From assembly GCA_018332375.1 (NCBI GenBank), contig BOPV01000001.1, positions 3,844,001 through 3,908,000 on the forward strand: a stretch of DNA of 64,000 bases, written 5' to 3'. The stretch is from Roseiterribacter gracilis (GTDB lineage: Bacteria > Pseudomonadota > Alphaproteobacteria > BOG-932 > Roseiterribacteraceae). Of the stretch, positions 15,587 to 24,819 are shown piece after piece; positions within the stretch are counted from its first letter, which is position 1; every line of letters starts with the position of its first letter. A program made the translations under genes and the position numbers. Under the pieces are notes generated by a model. It was not told the DNA's origin and ran no database searches. It saw only the letters and a list, made by a program, of their open reading frames with translations.

Positions 15587-16864
15587 CTAGCGATCGACAT
15601 CGTGCCGAAGTTTTTGTGGCGCCGGACAAACGCGCCGGTGCAGCAACAGGCCGAGAAGCGGGATCACGAGCGCCAGGGCGTATTGGGTACGCGATACGCC
15701 GACGCCGTAGGGAAACCAGATTCCCTGCACGCCGATCGCCGACAGCTCGGCCGGGAACAACGCAACCGCCATCACCAGCATCGTCGCCAGCGCCAGCAGC
15801 CGCAGGTGCGCGACGCGCGCGACGGACACGACCGACCAGCCGAACAGCGCCAACAGCGCAACACGCGCCGCTGACTGCAGAAGCTGGGCGTTGAATCCGG
15901 GATACGCAGCGATGCCGGCCACAACACCGAGCAGGCATGCAGCAGCGTCGATCCGGCGATCCGACCGTCCGGCAAAGCGATTGCAGGCGATGACCCACAA
16001 GACGACCGCAAGCGGATTGAAGATGACGTAGCGCGCGATGATGACCGTCTGCAGGCTTTCGATGTCGGTCCAATAGAAGAGCGGCTGGTTGATGCGCGAC
16101 GCGGCGATGGCGGCAACGGACGCAGCGGCGAAGGGCACAAACCGATCGCTGCGCGCAAATCGCCAAAGCGACAGCGCGAACAGCGCCAGGCTCAGCAACG
16201 CCAACGGCTCGACGAGATCGACGACATAGCCCCAGAAGGTCTTCCACCATTGCGCCACGTGGCGCGCAGCGCCTGCAGTTGGTTCCGCCAGGATCGGCGC
16301 GACATGGATGCCGCCGCCTTCGGGATCGTCGGCCAGTTCTTGCGGCAGATAGACGTGAATCGCGAGCACGCCTTCGCCGGACGCCTCCGTTTCGCCGAGC
16401 TGAAACAGTTGCGGGCGCACCGCATAGACGCGTGGCGGCGTTGCAGTGAAGTCGCCGATGCCGCCAATGCGCTTGCCGTTCCAGTAAATCTCGTACGCGC
16501 CGTCCACGAGCGTCGGTCCAAGCAGCACCGGCGTCGTGCCGACAGGCACGCTCCACCGAACATGGAGCCGGTACCAGGCATGTCCCCAACGTCCGGCATG
16601 ACCGCGCGCCGACCAACCTGGAACGTAGCCAGGCAGACCGACGTCGCCGTCATGTGCGCCGGGCGGCGGCGTAAGATCGACACGTTCCCACGCGCGATCG
16701 TCCAATTGCGCCGACGCGAAGCGCGGATCGTCACCAAACCGAAACGCCCACGGTCCGTTCAACGGCGCTTCGGCGCGCGACAATGCGATTTCGGCGTCCG
16801 CGTTTGTCGGCTGCGTCGCGAAGAGCGCGAGCACCAGTCCGAGAAACGCAGCCGCAAATCGCAT
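15587..16864 (-). CDS. Membrane protein with periplasmic galactose-binding-like domain (7TMR-DISM-like)
   Basis: A 425-residue protein. A signal peptide (about residues 1-24) is followed by a beta-sandwich region (about 35-180) with PWAFRFGDDP, WYRLHVRW and YEIYWNGKRIGGIGDF, the kind of jelly-roll seen in sugar-binding DISM extracellular domains. Seven or so hydrophobic spans fill residues 200-415. The usual cytoplasmic output domain (histidine kinase, GGDEF) is absent; the protein stops after the last span with a short basic tail. It is therefore either a stand-alone receptor or an orphan half of a two-part sensor. It lies 27 bases upstream of no gene on its own strand except guaA's 3' side. 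Confidence 0.65.
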   Translation of the reverse strand: MRFAAAFLGLVLALFATQPTNADAEIALSRAEAPLNGPWAFRFGDDPRFASAQLDDRAWERVDLTPPPGAHDGDVGLPGYVPGWSARGHAGRWGHAWYRLHVRWSVPVGTTPVLLGPTLVDGAYEIYWNGKRIGGIGDFTATPPRVYAVRPQLFQLGETEASGEGVLAIHVYLPQELADDPEGGGIHVAPILAEPTAGAARHVAQWWKTFWGYVVDLVEPLALLSLALFALSLWRFARSDRFVPFAAASVAAIAASRINQPLFYWTDIESLQTVIIARYVIFNPLAVVLWVIACNRFAGRSDRRIDAAACLLGVVAGIAAYPGFNAQLLQSAARVALLALFGWSVVSVARVAHLRLLALATMLVMAVALFPAELSAIGVQGIWFPYGVGVSRTQYALALVIPLLGLLLHRRVCPAPQKLRHDVDR

Positions 16865-16891
16865 CGGTTTCCTATCGCTGCAGGGTGGGCT

Positions 16892-18454
16892 TCACTCCCA
16901 CTCAATCGTTCCCGGCGGCTTCGACGTGATGTCGTAGACGACGCGATTGATGCCGCGCACTTCGTTGATGATGCGCGTTGCGGCGCGGCCGAGGAATTCG
17001 TGGCTGAACGGGAAGTAATCGGCGGTCATGCCGTCGGTCGAGGTGACCGCGCGCAGCGCGCAGACATTGTCATAGGTCCGGCCGTCGCCCATCACGCCCA
17101 CCGTCTTCACCGGCAACAACACTGCGAAAGCCTGCCAGATCGCGTCGTAGAGGCCGGCGTTGCGGATCTCTTCAAGATAAATGCGATCGGCTTTGCGCAG
17201 AATTTCCAGCTTCTCGAACGTGATGTCGCCCGGAATACGAATGGCGAGACCCGGACCCGGGAAGGGATGACGACCGACGAACACGTCGGGCAAACCAAGT
17301 TCGCGACCCAGCGCACGCACCTCGTCTTTGAACAGCTCGCGCAACGGTTCGACGAGCTTGAGCTTCATGCGCGCGGGCAGGCCGCCGACATTGTGATGGC
17401 TCTTGATCGTCACCGACGGACCGCCGGTGAAGCTGACGCTTTCGATCACGTCGGGATAAAGCGTGCCCTGCGCCAGGAAATCGGCGCCGCCGAGCTTCGA
17501 CGCTTCGGCGTCGAACACGTCGATGAACAAGCCGCCGATGGTTTTGCGCTTGGTTTCGGGATCGGTGACGCCCGCCAGCTTGTCGAGGAACTGCTTGCCC
17601 GCATCCACATGCACCAGCGGGATGTTGTAGTGGTCGCGGAACAGAGTGACGACTTCGTCGGCTTCGCCCGCACGCATCATGCCGGTATCGACGAAGATGC
17701 AAGTCAGCTGGCTGCCGATCGCTTCGTGCAACAGCACTGCCGTGACCGCGCTGTCGACGCCGCCCGACAGGCCGCAAATGACGCGGCCTTTGCCGATCTG
17801 TTGGCGTAGTTTTTCGATCGCCTGCGTTTTGTACGCAGCCATCGTCCAATCGCCCTTGCAGCCGCAGATGTCGTGCGTGAAGGCGCGATAGAGCTCTGCG
17901 CCGTGCGGCGTGTGCACGACTTCGGGATGAAACTGCACGCCGTAGAGTTTGCGCTTCTCGTCGGTGACGAAGGCGTAGGGCGCACCTTCGCTGTTGCCGA
18001 CGACTTTGAATCCGGGCGGTAGCGCAGTGACCCGGTCGCCGTGGCTCATCCAGACTTGCTGGCGTTCGCCCGGTTTCCAATCGCCCTGCGCGATCGTGCT
18101 GGCTTCACGCATATCGACGAAGGCACGGCCGAATTCGCGCGTCTCGCCCGGTTCGACCTTGCCGCCCAGCTGCAGGCACATCGCCTGCTGGCCGTAGCAG
18201 ATGCCGAACACCGGCACGCCAAGCTCGTACACGGCCGGCGTCGGCAGTGGCGCGTCCTTGTCGAGGACCGAAGCCGGCCCACCCGACAGGATCACGCCTT
18301 TGGGCTTGAAGGCGCGGATGCGCGCCTCGTCGGCATTGAATGGAATGATTTCGCAGTAGACGCCCGATTCGCGCAGGCGCCTGGCGATCAACTGTGTGAC
18401 CTGGCTGCCAAAATCGAGAATGAGGATGCGGTCGGCATGGATTTGTTCGGCCAT
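16892..18454 (-). CDS. guaA: GMP synthase (glutamine-hydrolysing)
   Basis: A 520-residue GMP synthetase converting XMP, glutamine and ATP to GMP. The class I amidotransferase half has Cys86 in FGICYGQQ and FHPEVVHT. The ATP pyrophosphatase loop is SGGVDSAV near residue 232, and the C-terminal dimerisation domain ends in the invariant ITSKPPGTIEWE. Length is normal. ATG 18454 is chosen because it starts the conserved amidotransferase domain; the frame is open further upstream without homology. It follows the DUF486 gene by 11 bases. guaB lies about 5 kb away on the same strand. Confidence 0.98.
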   Translation of the reverse strand: MAEQIHADRILILDFGSQVTQLIARRLRESGVYCEIIPFNADEARIRAFKPKGVILSGGPASVLDKDAPLPTPAVYELGVPVFGICYGQQAMCLQLGGKVEPGETREFGRAFVDMREASTIAQGDWKPGERQQVWMSHGDRVTALPPGFKVVGNSEGAPYAFVTDEKRKLYGVQFHPEVVHTPHGAELYRAFTHDICGCKGDWTMAAYKTQAIEKLRQQIGKGRVICGLSGGVDSAVTAVLLHEAIGSQLTCIFVDTGMMRAGEADEVVTLFRDHYNIPLVHVDAGKQFLDKLAGVTDPETKRKTIGGLFIDVFDAEASKLGGADFLAQGTLYPDVIESVSFTGGPSVTIKSHHNVGGLPARMKLKLVEPLRELFKDEVRALGRELGLPDVFVGRHPFPGPGLAIRIPGDITFEKLEILRKADRIYLEEIRNAGLYDAIWQAFAVLLPVKTVGVMGDGRTYDNVCALRAVTSTDGMTADYFPFSHEFLGRAATRIINEVRGINRVVYDITSKPPGTIEWE

Positions 18455-18465
18455 GCCCGGGGTGC

Positions 18466-18810
18466 TTACAGCTTGTCGGCGAACATGAACAGCACCGCCC
18501 CGACAAGGCAGGTAAACGCTCCGAGGTGGCGCCAGGTCAGCGCCTCGCCGAGATAGAGGACCGAGAAGCCGGCGAAGACGAGCAGGGTGACGACTTCCTG
18601 GATCGTCTTGAGCTGGCCGGCGGTGAAGACGTGGTAGCCGATCCGGTTGGCGGGCACCTGCAGGCAATATTCAAAGAAGGCGATGCCCCAGGACACAGCG
18701 ATGACCAGCCACAACGGCCGGTCGCCGAACTTCAGATGTCCGTACCAGGCGAACGTCATGAACAGGTTCGATCCGACCAGCAGCAGGATCGTCCACAGAC
18801 CTGTCGTCAT
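18466..18810 (-). CDS. DUF486 (DMT-like) small membrane protein
   Basis: A 114-residue protein with four hydrophobic helices: LWTILLLVGSNLFMTFAWYG, WLVIAVSWGIAFFEYC, KTIQEVVTLLVFAGFSVLYLG and the last AFTCLVGAVLFMFA. The PANRIGYHVFTAGQLKTIQE block is characteristic of DUF486, a four-helix half-size relative of drug/metabolite transporters. ATG 18810 removes a non-homologous N-terminal extension that would overlap the upstream GNAT gene. It sits between a GNAT gene and guaA on one strand. Function unknown. Confidence 0.85.
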   Translation of the reverse strand: MTTGLWTILLLVGSNLFMTFAWYGHLKFGDRPLWLVIAVSWGIAFFEYCLQVPANRIGYHVFTAGQLKTIQEVVTLLVFAGFSVLYLGEALTWRHLGAFTCLVGAVLFMFADKL

Positions 18811-18820
18811 CAGCAGGCGA

Positions 18821-19366
18821 TTATTTCTGGGGCTGCATCCAGGCGAGCACCGCGAGGTCCGGCCAGCCATAGGCTGCTTCCGGAACGCGCTCGCCGAAGA
18901 GACGCCCGGTGCGGTCGCCGATCGGTCGGCCGCCCAGACGTTCGTAGAAACGGCGTGCAACATGGTTGGTCGAAAGCGCCCATACCATTGCCGAACGCAG
19001 ATCGCGGGCCATCATCACCCGCGCCATCGCGACCATCAGCTGCGTGCCATAGCCGCGCCCCTGCGCCGTCGGCAGCAGATAGAGCGTGTAGACTTCGCCT
19101 GCATAAAACGGGACGCGGCCGCGCTGCCGACCGCAGGTGGCAAAACCGACAATACCGTGATGCTTGTTCTCAACCACGAGCGGCACGACCACGTCGTCGA
19201 CCCGTTCGAGCGTCGCGCGCCAGTGCGCGGCACCCCACATCGAACCGACTCGGGCCAGCGAACGCGGCGTCAGCAACCCGTCATAGGTCGAACGCCAGGA
19301 CAAATACTGGACGCGGGCGACGTCTTCGGCGTCGGCCGGGCCAGCGGGACGGATGAGCACACTCAT
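18821..19366 (-). CDS. GNAT family N-acetyltransferase
   Basis: A 181-residue acetyl-CoA-dependent acetyltransferase. The acetyl-CoA loop QGRGYGTQLM is near residue 103, preceded by VYTLYLLP, and the C-terminal motif B region is NHVARRFYERLGG. It begins inside the stop of the preceding GNAT gene (four-base overlap), so two related acetyltransferases are translated together. The target amine is unknown. Confidence 0.9.
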   Translation of the reverse strand: MSVLIRPAGPADAEDVARVQYLSWRSTYDGLLTPRSLARVGSMWGAAHWRATLERVDDVVVPLVVENKHHGIVGFATCGRQRGRVPFYAGEVYTLYLLPTAQGRGYGTQLMVAMARVMMARDLRSAMVWALSTNHVARRFYERLGGRPIGDRTGRLFGERVPEAAYGWPDLAVLAWMQPQK

Positions 19367-19923
19367 GACGGGCGGAGTTTGTACAACTCTGCGAGATCGC
19401 GCCAGCAGTACCCGACATGTGTCAGCACATGACCGGCGGCAGGACCGGACGCGTCGAGTACTTCTTCATGGGTGATGTCGACAAGCACGCCGCCCAACCG
19501 CTCGTAAAATCGGCAGGCTGGTTGATTGCCCGTCAGCACCCAGACGCGCGCATGGCCATAGCCACGATCGTGCAGCCGCTTCGCCATCGCGCCCAGCAAC
19601 GCGCGGCCGACGCCGCGACCTTGTGTGTTGCGCGCGACATAGAGTTTCTGGAATTCGCCGGCACCGTCGGCAGGCCCGTGCCGATCGGCGCCGGATCGCC
19701 CAAAGCCGACAATTGTTCCGTTGTCATCGAGCGCGAGCAGCACTTCGGCATCACCGACCGGCGCCAATAACCGTTCGCGCCACCACGGCACGTATTTCTC
19801 GACCGTCTGCTGCGCCAGCCACGACGCGGGAATGTGGTCGCGATAGACGTGCTGATAGTTGTCGACTTCGATCGCAGCGATTGCAGCCGCGTCGTCAGTC
19901 GTCGCTGGTCGCAGCTTCATCAA
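19363..19923 (-). CDS. GNAT family N-acetyltransferase
   Basis: A 186-residue GNAT enzyme: RPATTDDAAAIAAIEVDNY at the start, acetyl-CoA loop NTQGRGVGRALLGAM near residue 98 and ACRFYERLGG towards the end. It resembles its downstream neighbour in motif order, so the pair is an old duplication. The ATG at 19923 lies inside the 3' end of the rsmB-like gene (29-base overlap); the alternative ATG three bases later is equally possible. Target unknown. Confidence 0.9.
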   Translation of the reverse strand: MMKLRPATTDDAAAIAAIEVDNYQHVYRDHIPASWLAQQTVEKYVPWWRERLLAPVGDAEVLLALDDNGTIVGFGRSGADRHGPADGAGEFQKLYVARNTQGRGVGRALLGAMAKRLHDRGYGHARVWVLTGNQPACRFYERLGGVLVDITHEEVLDASGPAAGHVLTHVGYCWRDLAELYKLRPS

Positions 19924-21235
19924 CAGTAACGGCTGGATTGCGTTCGACGACGGCGGTGAAGAACCCGTCCGTGTCGTCCTGTGCCGGCGTCAGCGACAGA
20001 TAGGGTTCGTTGCGCGGCGGCGTGCCGCCGACGGTTGCGGGCCACAGCTCGCTGAGCGGCACGACGCGGAAGCCGGGATTGCGCGCCAGGAAACCTTCGA
20101 TCTGCGCCGCGTTCTCGTCGATCAGCATCGAGCAGGTCGCGTAGGCGAGGCGTCCGCCTGGCTTCACCAGCCTTGCGGCGCTGTCGAGCAAGCGCGCTTG
20201 CAACGGCACCAGCGTCTCGAGACCGGGACCAAGCTGGCGCCAGCGCATGTCGGGGTTGCGGCGCCACGTGCCCGTGCCGGTGCACGGCGCGTCGACAAGC
20301 ACGCGGTCGAACCGTTGCTTGTGCCGTTTGATCCAGGGATCGGTTTCGCCGGTGATGGCACGCGTTTCGATATTGTGCGCGCCGGCACGACGGAACCGCA
20401 GCTTGGCGCGCTGCAACCGTCCGTCGAGCACGTCGGTGGCGATCACGCGGCCTTTGTTTTCCATCGACGCGGCCATCGCCAAGGTCTTGCCGCCTGCACC
20501 GGCGCACAAATCGACGACTTGATGGCCGGGTTGCGCGCCGACCAGCAGTGCAACCAGCTGCGAACCTTCGTCCTGAATTTCGATCGCGCCGTCGCGATAG
20601 AGCGGGTGCGCCATGATCGACGGACGACCGACGACGCGCAGACCGAACGGCGACAACGGCGTCGGTGAAACCTGAATGCCGTCGGCGATGAGTTGCTTGC
20701 TCGCCGCTTCGCGCGTCGTCTTCAACGCGTTGACGCGCAGGTCGATCGACGCCGCCGGGATCAACGCCGCCGCTTCAACCGCGAACCGCGAGCCCAAGGT
20801 TGCGCGCAAGCTTGGCTCTGCCCATGCGGGGACTTCGACGCGCACCGCGTCGGGCATGTCCGGATGATCGAGCGTGTGGCCGGCCAGCTGTCGTACCAAT
20901 TTGCGTTCGCCGTCATCGAGCGGCATGGGCGCAAACTTGCCGCCGTTGAACAGGCCGGCGACGGCGTCGGCGTCGCGACCTTCGCCGGCAATCTGGTCGG
21001 CGATCGCAACTGCGCGCGCAGTTGCAGGATGTTCATATCGGCCGAGCCACCAGCCCAGCCGCGCGCGGCGCCGCAGTGCGCGATAGACCGCCTGGGCGAT
21101 GTCGGCCCGATCTTTGGCGCCAATAAAGCGCCGATTGCGGAAAAACTGGGAAACCGTCGCGTCGGCCGGGCGCGGCTCCGCGCCGACAAGGTCGAGCAGT
21201 TCGATCGTGGTTTGGAGGCGTGCACCGGGGGTCAT
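19895..21235 (-). CDS. rsmB: RsmB family 16S rRNA (cytosine-C5)-methyltransferase
   Basis: A 446-residue RNA m5C methyltransferase. An N-terminal NusB-like RNA-binding part (about 1-140) is followed by the catalytic domain with SAM motif DLCAGAGGKTLAMAA near residue 240. Both cysteines of the family are present: DAPCTGTGTWRRNPD (motif IV) and YATCSMLIDENAAQIEGFL (motif VI, the nucleophile). Length fits RsmB. The position between guaB and guaA is common in alphaproteobacteria. A rRNA-modifying role is expected; the exact cytosine is by family analogy. Confidence 0.9.
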   Translation of the reverse strand: MTPGARLQTTIELLDLVGAEPRPADATVSQFFRNRRFIGAKDRADIAQAVYRALRRRARLGWWLGRYEHPATARAVAIADQIAGEGRDADAVAGLFNGGKFAPMPLDDGERKLVRQLAGHTLDHPDMPDAVRVEVPAWAEPSLRATLGSRFAVEAAALIPAASIDLRVNALKTTREAASKQLIADGIQVSPTPLSPFGLRVVGRPSIMAHPLYRDGAIEIQDEGSQLVALLVGAQPGHQVVDLCAGAGGKTLAMAASMENKGRVIATDVLDGRLQRAKLRFRRAGAHNIETRAITGETDPWIKRHKQRFDRVLVDAPCTGTGTWRRNPDMRWRQLGPGLETLVPLQARLLDSAARLVKPGGRLAYATCSMLIDENAAQIEGFLARNPGFRVVPLSELWPATVGGTPPRNEPYLSLTPAQDDTDGFFTAVVERNPAVTVDEAATSDD

Positions 21236-21305
21236 AGCGACGAAGGAAGTAGTTGGATGCCAGGCGCCTGTCGACCGCGGCCTCGAATTCGGCTACCGCT
21301 CCGCC

Positions 21306-21665
21306 ATGCCGACCGAGATCCGCCACATCATCTGCAACTCCGCCGAAGTGATTTCGGCCCTGCAGCTCTTCTACAAAACCCGGCAGAAGCCGCTGCCGGC
21401 GGGCTCGGTGGTCAGCCTCATCATCCAGGACGAGCCGCTCAGCGCGGTGCTGGAGATCGAGGGCGACAAAGACGGCAAACGGATGAAAATCTCCTGCGGC
21501 GGCGAAGAAATGGCCGCGGCGCTGATCCTGTTCTGCCGCGAAAGCCACATTCCGCTGCCCGCCGACGGGCAGAAAGTCCTGCAGAAATTCGGGGATTCCG
21601 TCGGGCTCATCGTCACGCGCAACCCGCGCGACAAGGCGATGGCGACCAAACTGCTGAAACGCTGA
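21306..21665 (+). CDS. Conserved-looking hypothetical protein (119 aa)
   Basis: A 119-residue soluble protein starting MPTEIRHIICNSAEVISALQ. It has alternating helix/strand character, two cysteines near 10 and 66 (KISCGGEEM) and a second Cys-Arg-Glu (FCRESHIPLP). It is divergent from the rsmB-like gene, with 70 bases between. The ATG at 21306 is picked because coding character begins there; the frame is open for about 70 codons upstream but runs into the divergent gene. No family recognised. Confidence 0.65.
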   Translation: MPTEIRHIICNSAEVISALQLFYKTRQKPLPAGSVVSLIIQDEPLSAVLEIEGDKDGKRMKISCGGEEMAAALILFCRESHIPLPADGQKVLQKFGDSVGLIVTRNPRDKAMATKLLKR

Positions 21666-21770
21666 GCTCCCGGGCGTACTGCACTTCGGCGGTGTCGATC
21701 GGAACGGGATCCGTCTGATCGCGGTTGCCCGTCAAGCGCGCTCACCCTGCGCGCGAACCGGAGCAGCATC

Positions 21771-22220
21771 ATGACCAGACTTCTTCTCGCAGGCGTCGCC
21801 GCGCTCGCTTTGTCGAGCGCATCCGCACTGGCGCAAAGTTCGAGCTCGAGCGGCAGCGCCGCAAGCCAACCAACCGGCGGCAGCAGCACCAGCAGCACGC
21901 CCATGTCCCCCAACAGCACCGATCCGAGCCGCGTCGGCAGCGGCACCTACGGCACCAGCAGCTCGTCGCTAAGCGGTACATCCGATCGCGGTACGTCGGG
22001 CGCTGACCTCAGCCGTCCGTCGACCAATTACGGTTCGACCGGCAGCAGCAATTCGACTTCGTCAGAGACGCGCGCGCCGGGCACGCCGGGCAGTGGCACA
22101 TACGGCGACGGCATCACCGCGCCGTCCTCGAACAACACGACGACCTTGGGGCCGGATCAGCGCGGTACGCCGCCGAACGCCAACACTGGCGGCGCCAATA
22201 CCAGCAACAGCGGGCGCTAG
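21771..22220 (+). CDS. Secreted Ser/Gly/Thr-rich low-complexity protein
   Basis: A 149-residue protein with a clear signal peptide (MTRLLLAGVAALALSSASALAQ is cut near ALA-Q) followed by about 125 residues of low complexity rich in serine, glycine, threonine and asparagine, such as GGSSTSSTPMSPNSTDPSR. No domain or cysteine is present. Such proteins are probably disordered in the periplasm or outside the cell. The final codons overlap the end of the convergent serine hydrolase by four bases. Function unknown. Confidence 0.7.
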   Translation: MTRLLLAGVAALALSSASALAQSSSSSGSAASQPTGGSSTSSTPMSPNSTDPSRVGSGTYGTSSSSLSGTSDRGTSGADLSRPSTNYGSTGSSNSTSSETRAPGTPGSGTYGDGITAPSSNNTTTLGPDQRGTPPNANTGGANTSNSGR

Positions 22221-23350
22221 CGCAATGCGTCCGGCGCAGCAGCGCCGGACGCATAATTCTCCCAGCGCCAGGGAATGTGCAGTTCGCCCATCACGAGATC
22301 GGTGACGGGCTTGAAGATCTCTTCCGCGCGCACGCTGTTCGACAGAAGCAGAATACAATCGCGCTTGGCGTCGATGCACAGCGCGTAGTTGGCGGTGTCG
22401 TCGTCATGGCCTTCTTTGAAGAAGGCGTGACCATGCGGCGTTTCAAACACGCCCCAGCCCAGCGCGTAGCCAAGCCGGATCGATTTGTACGCGTCGGTGC
22501 GCCACGGGCGCAGCGTCGGAAATTGCGCCACGGAGTCGATCTCGACCTGCAACCGCACCACCTCGGCGCGCGCGTGTGGGCTAAGCCCATCGCCGCGCGC
22601 GACCGCAGCGAGAAACACCGACCAGTCGCGCAGTGTCGTATCCATCGAGCCCGCCGCACCGGTCGAACGACGGCGCCGGTGCGGCTGCACGGTTCCGTCC
22701 TCAGTGTAGCCCTGCGCCGCGTTGTCGGCGAAGTCATCGCGCCACGTCATCGCGGTGCGCGTCATGCCGAAGCGATCGAAGATGCGGCGCTGCATCTCCT
22801 GGCCGACATCGAGTCCCAGGCCACGCTCGATCACGAATTGCAGTAGATTGATACCTTCGCCCGAATAGCCGTAACGCGCGCCCGGGTCGCGGTGAAAGCG
22901 CAGCTTCTTGTCGTCGTCGAGCCAGCGGAAATTCTGAAAGCCGCTGGTGTGGTTCAGCAAGATGCGCGGCGTCAGCGCGCGCCAGCGCGGATCGTCCGCC
23001 AGATCGGCATAAGCGCCGTAGTCAGGCAATGGTTGCGGCAACAGGTCGGCGATCGAACGGTCGAGCTCGATCCGCCCTTCATCGACCAACTGCAGCACGA
23101 AATAGGCGAAGGTCGCTTTGGTCAGCGATGCGCCGTACATCACCGTGTCCGGCGTCAGCGGCAAGTCGCGTTCGACGTCGCGCTTGCCGTAGCTGCTTAT
23201 GCGAACGAGCTGGCCATCGCGGATCACGGCCAGGCCAAGTCCGGCGACGCGGTGCTGCTGCAGCAATTGCTCAACGCGCGTGTCGATTGCGTCGGCTTTG
23301 ACCGGCAGCGCGACGAGCAGCGAAGCTGCGGTCAGCGCAGCCAGACGCAT
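22217..23350 (-). CDS. Serine hydrolase, beta-lactamase-like, with altered third motif
   Basis: A 377-residue exported protein of the class C/penicillin-binding superfamily. The signal peptide ends near PVKADA. The nucleophile motif is SLTK (GASLTKATF) near residue 74 and the second motif is YSGEG near residue 161. The third motif, normally HGG or KTG, reads KEGHDDDTANYA, lacking the double glycine. Its ATG overlaps the guaB stop (TGATG), so it is translated together with IMP dehydrogenase, an unusual pairing. It is not close to the tandem pair at 5106-7493. It may be a peptidase or esterase; resistance to beta-lactams is unlikely. Confidence 0.82.
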   Translation of the reverse strand: MRLAALTAASLLVALPVKADAIDTRVEQLLQQHRVAGLGLAVIRDGQLVRISSYGKRDVERDLPLTPDTVMYGASLTKATFAYFVLQLVDEGRIELDRSIADLLPQPLPDYGAYADLADDPRWRALTPRILLNHTSGFQNFRWLDDDKKLRFHRDPGARYGYSGEGINLLQFVIERGLGLDVGQEMQRRIFDRFGMTRTAMTWRDDFADNAAQGYTEDGTVQPHRRRRSTGAAGSMDTTLRDWSVFLAAVARGDGLSPHARAEVVRLQVEIDSVAQFPTLRPWRTDAYKSIRLGYALGWGVFETPHGHAFFKEGHDDDTANYALCIDAKRDCILLLSNSVRAEEIFKPVTDLVMGELHIPWRWENYASGAAAPDALR

Positions 23351-24819
23351 CAGAGATCGCGACGGTAGTTCGGCGTCTCCGCGGTGATCTGAATGTCGTG
23401 CACGTGGCTTTCGCGCAGCCCCGCCGACGTGATCTTCACGAAGGTGCAGTTGCGCTGCATGTCGGCGATGGTGGCGTTGCCGGTGTAGCCCATCGCGGCT
23501 TTCAAGCCGCCGACCAGTTGATGCACGACGGCGCCGACCGGACCTTTGTACGGTACGCGTCCTTCGACGCCTTCCGGCACCAGCTTCAGCGTCTCTTTCA
23601 CTTCGGCCTGGAAGTAGCGGTCGGCCGACCCACGCGCCATGGCGCCGATCGAGCCCATGCCGCGATAACTTTTGTAGCTGCGGCCCTGATACAGCACGAC
23701 GTCGCCCGGTGCTTCGTCGGTGCCGGCGAACAACGAGCCCAGCATCGCAACGTCGGCGCCGGCTGCGATCGCTTTGGCGAGATCGCCCGAATATTTGATG
23801 CCGCCATCGGCGATGACGGGCACGCCGCGTTCGCGCGCCGCTTCGCTGGCGTCGAGAATGGCGGTGAGTTGCGGCACGCCAACACCGGCGACGATGCGCG
23901 TGGTGCAGATCGAACCAGGACCGATGCCGACTTTGACGGCGTCGGCGCCGGCATCTACCAGCGCACGCACGCCGTCGGCGGTTGCGACATTGCCCGCGAC
24001 GATCTGCAGATTGTTCGACAGGCGACGTACGCCCGCGACGGTTTCCAGCACGCCTTGGCTGTGACCGTGTGCGGTGTCGACGACGATCACGTCGGTTTCC
24101 GCATCGACCAAAGCGGCTGCACGTTCGACCGCGGCCGGGCCGGTGCCGACGGCGCCAGCGGCGCGCAGACGGCCTTGCTCGTCTTTGGTTGCGATCGGAT
24201 GCAGCTGCGCCTTCTCGATGTCTTTCACCGTGAACAGGCCGGTGCAGCGATAAGAATCGTCAACGACGATCAGCTTCTCGATGCGATGCTGGTGCAGCAG
24301 TCGCTTGGCTTCTTCCTTGTCGACCGTCTCGCGCACCGTGATCAGCTTTTCTTTGGTCATCAATTCGCTGACCGGCTGATCGGGATTGGATGCGAAGCGC
24401 ACGTCGCGGTTGGTCAGAATGCCAACCAGCTTGCCGCCATTCTCAACCACCGGAATGCCCGAGATGCCGTTGTTCGACATCAGCTGCAGCGCGTCGGACA
24501 ATTTCGCGTTGGGTGCAATGGTGATCGGGTTCACCACCATGCCGGATTCAAACCGCTTCACGCGGCGAACTTCTTCGGCTTGTCGTTCGATCGACAGGTT
24601 GCGGTGAATGACGCCGAGACCGCCCACCTGCGCCATCGCAATCGCCAGCGGTCCTTCGGTAACCGTGTCCATCGCAGCCGAGACGAGCGGGATGCTGAGC
24701 TCGATCCGTTTCGTCAGTCGCGTTCGCGTATTTGCGTGCGCCGGCAGAATGGACGACGCGGCTGGGACGAGCAGCACGTCGTCAAATGTCAGTGCGTCGC
24801 GAATGATCGGTGCGGGCAT
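23350..24819 (-). CDS. guaB: IMP dehydrogenase
   Basis: A 489-residue IMP dehydrogenase, oxidising IMP to XMP with NAD+ in GTP synthesis. The barrel opens with LTFDDVLLVP. The two CBS domains occupy about residues 95-205. The catalytic loop GIGPGSICTTRIV carries Cys305, and the phosphate site SYRGMGSIGAM and flap region YFQAEVKETLKLVPEGVEGRVPYKG-type residues follow. ATG 24819 starts the conserved domain. The stop is overlapped by the next gene. The upstream 400-base region is shared with the divergent RRM gene. Confidence 0.98.
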   Translation of the reverse strand: MPAPIIRDALTFDDVLLVPAASSILPAHANTRTRLTKRIELSIPLVSAAMDTVTEGPLAIAMAQVGGLGVIHRNLSIERQAEEVRRVKRFESGMVVNPITIAPNAKLSDALQLMSNNGISGIPVVENGGKLVGILTNRDVRFASNPDQPVSELMTKEKLITVRETVDKEEAKRLLHQHRIEKLIVVDDSYRCTGLFTVKDIEKAQLHPIATKDEQGRLRAAGAVGTGPAAVERAAALVDAETDVIVVDTAHGHSQGVLETVAGVRRLSNNLQIVAGNVATADGVRALVDAGADAVKVGIGPGSICTTRIVAGVGVPQLTAILDASEAARERGVPVIADGGIKYSGDLAKAIAAGADVAMLGSLFAGTDEAPGDVVLYQGRSYKSYRGMGSIGAMARGSADRYFQAEVKETLKLVPEGVEGRVPYKGPVGAVVHQLVGGLKAAMGYTGNATIADMQRNCTFVKITSAGLRESHVHDIQITAETPNYRRDL

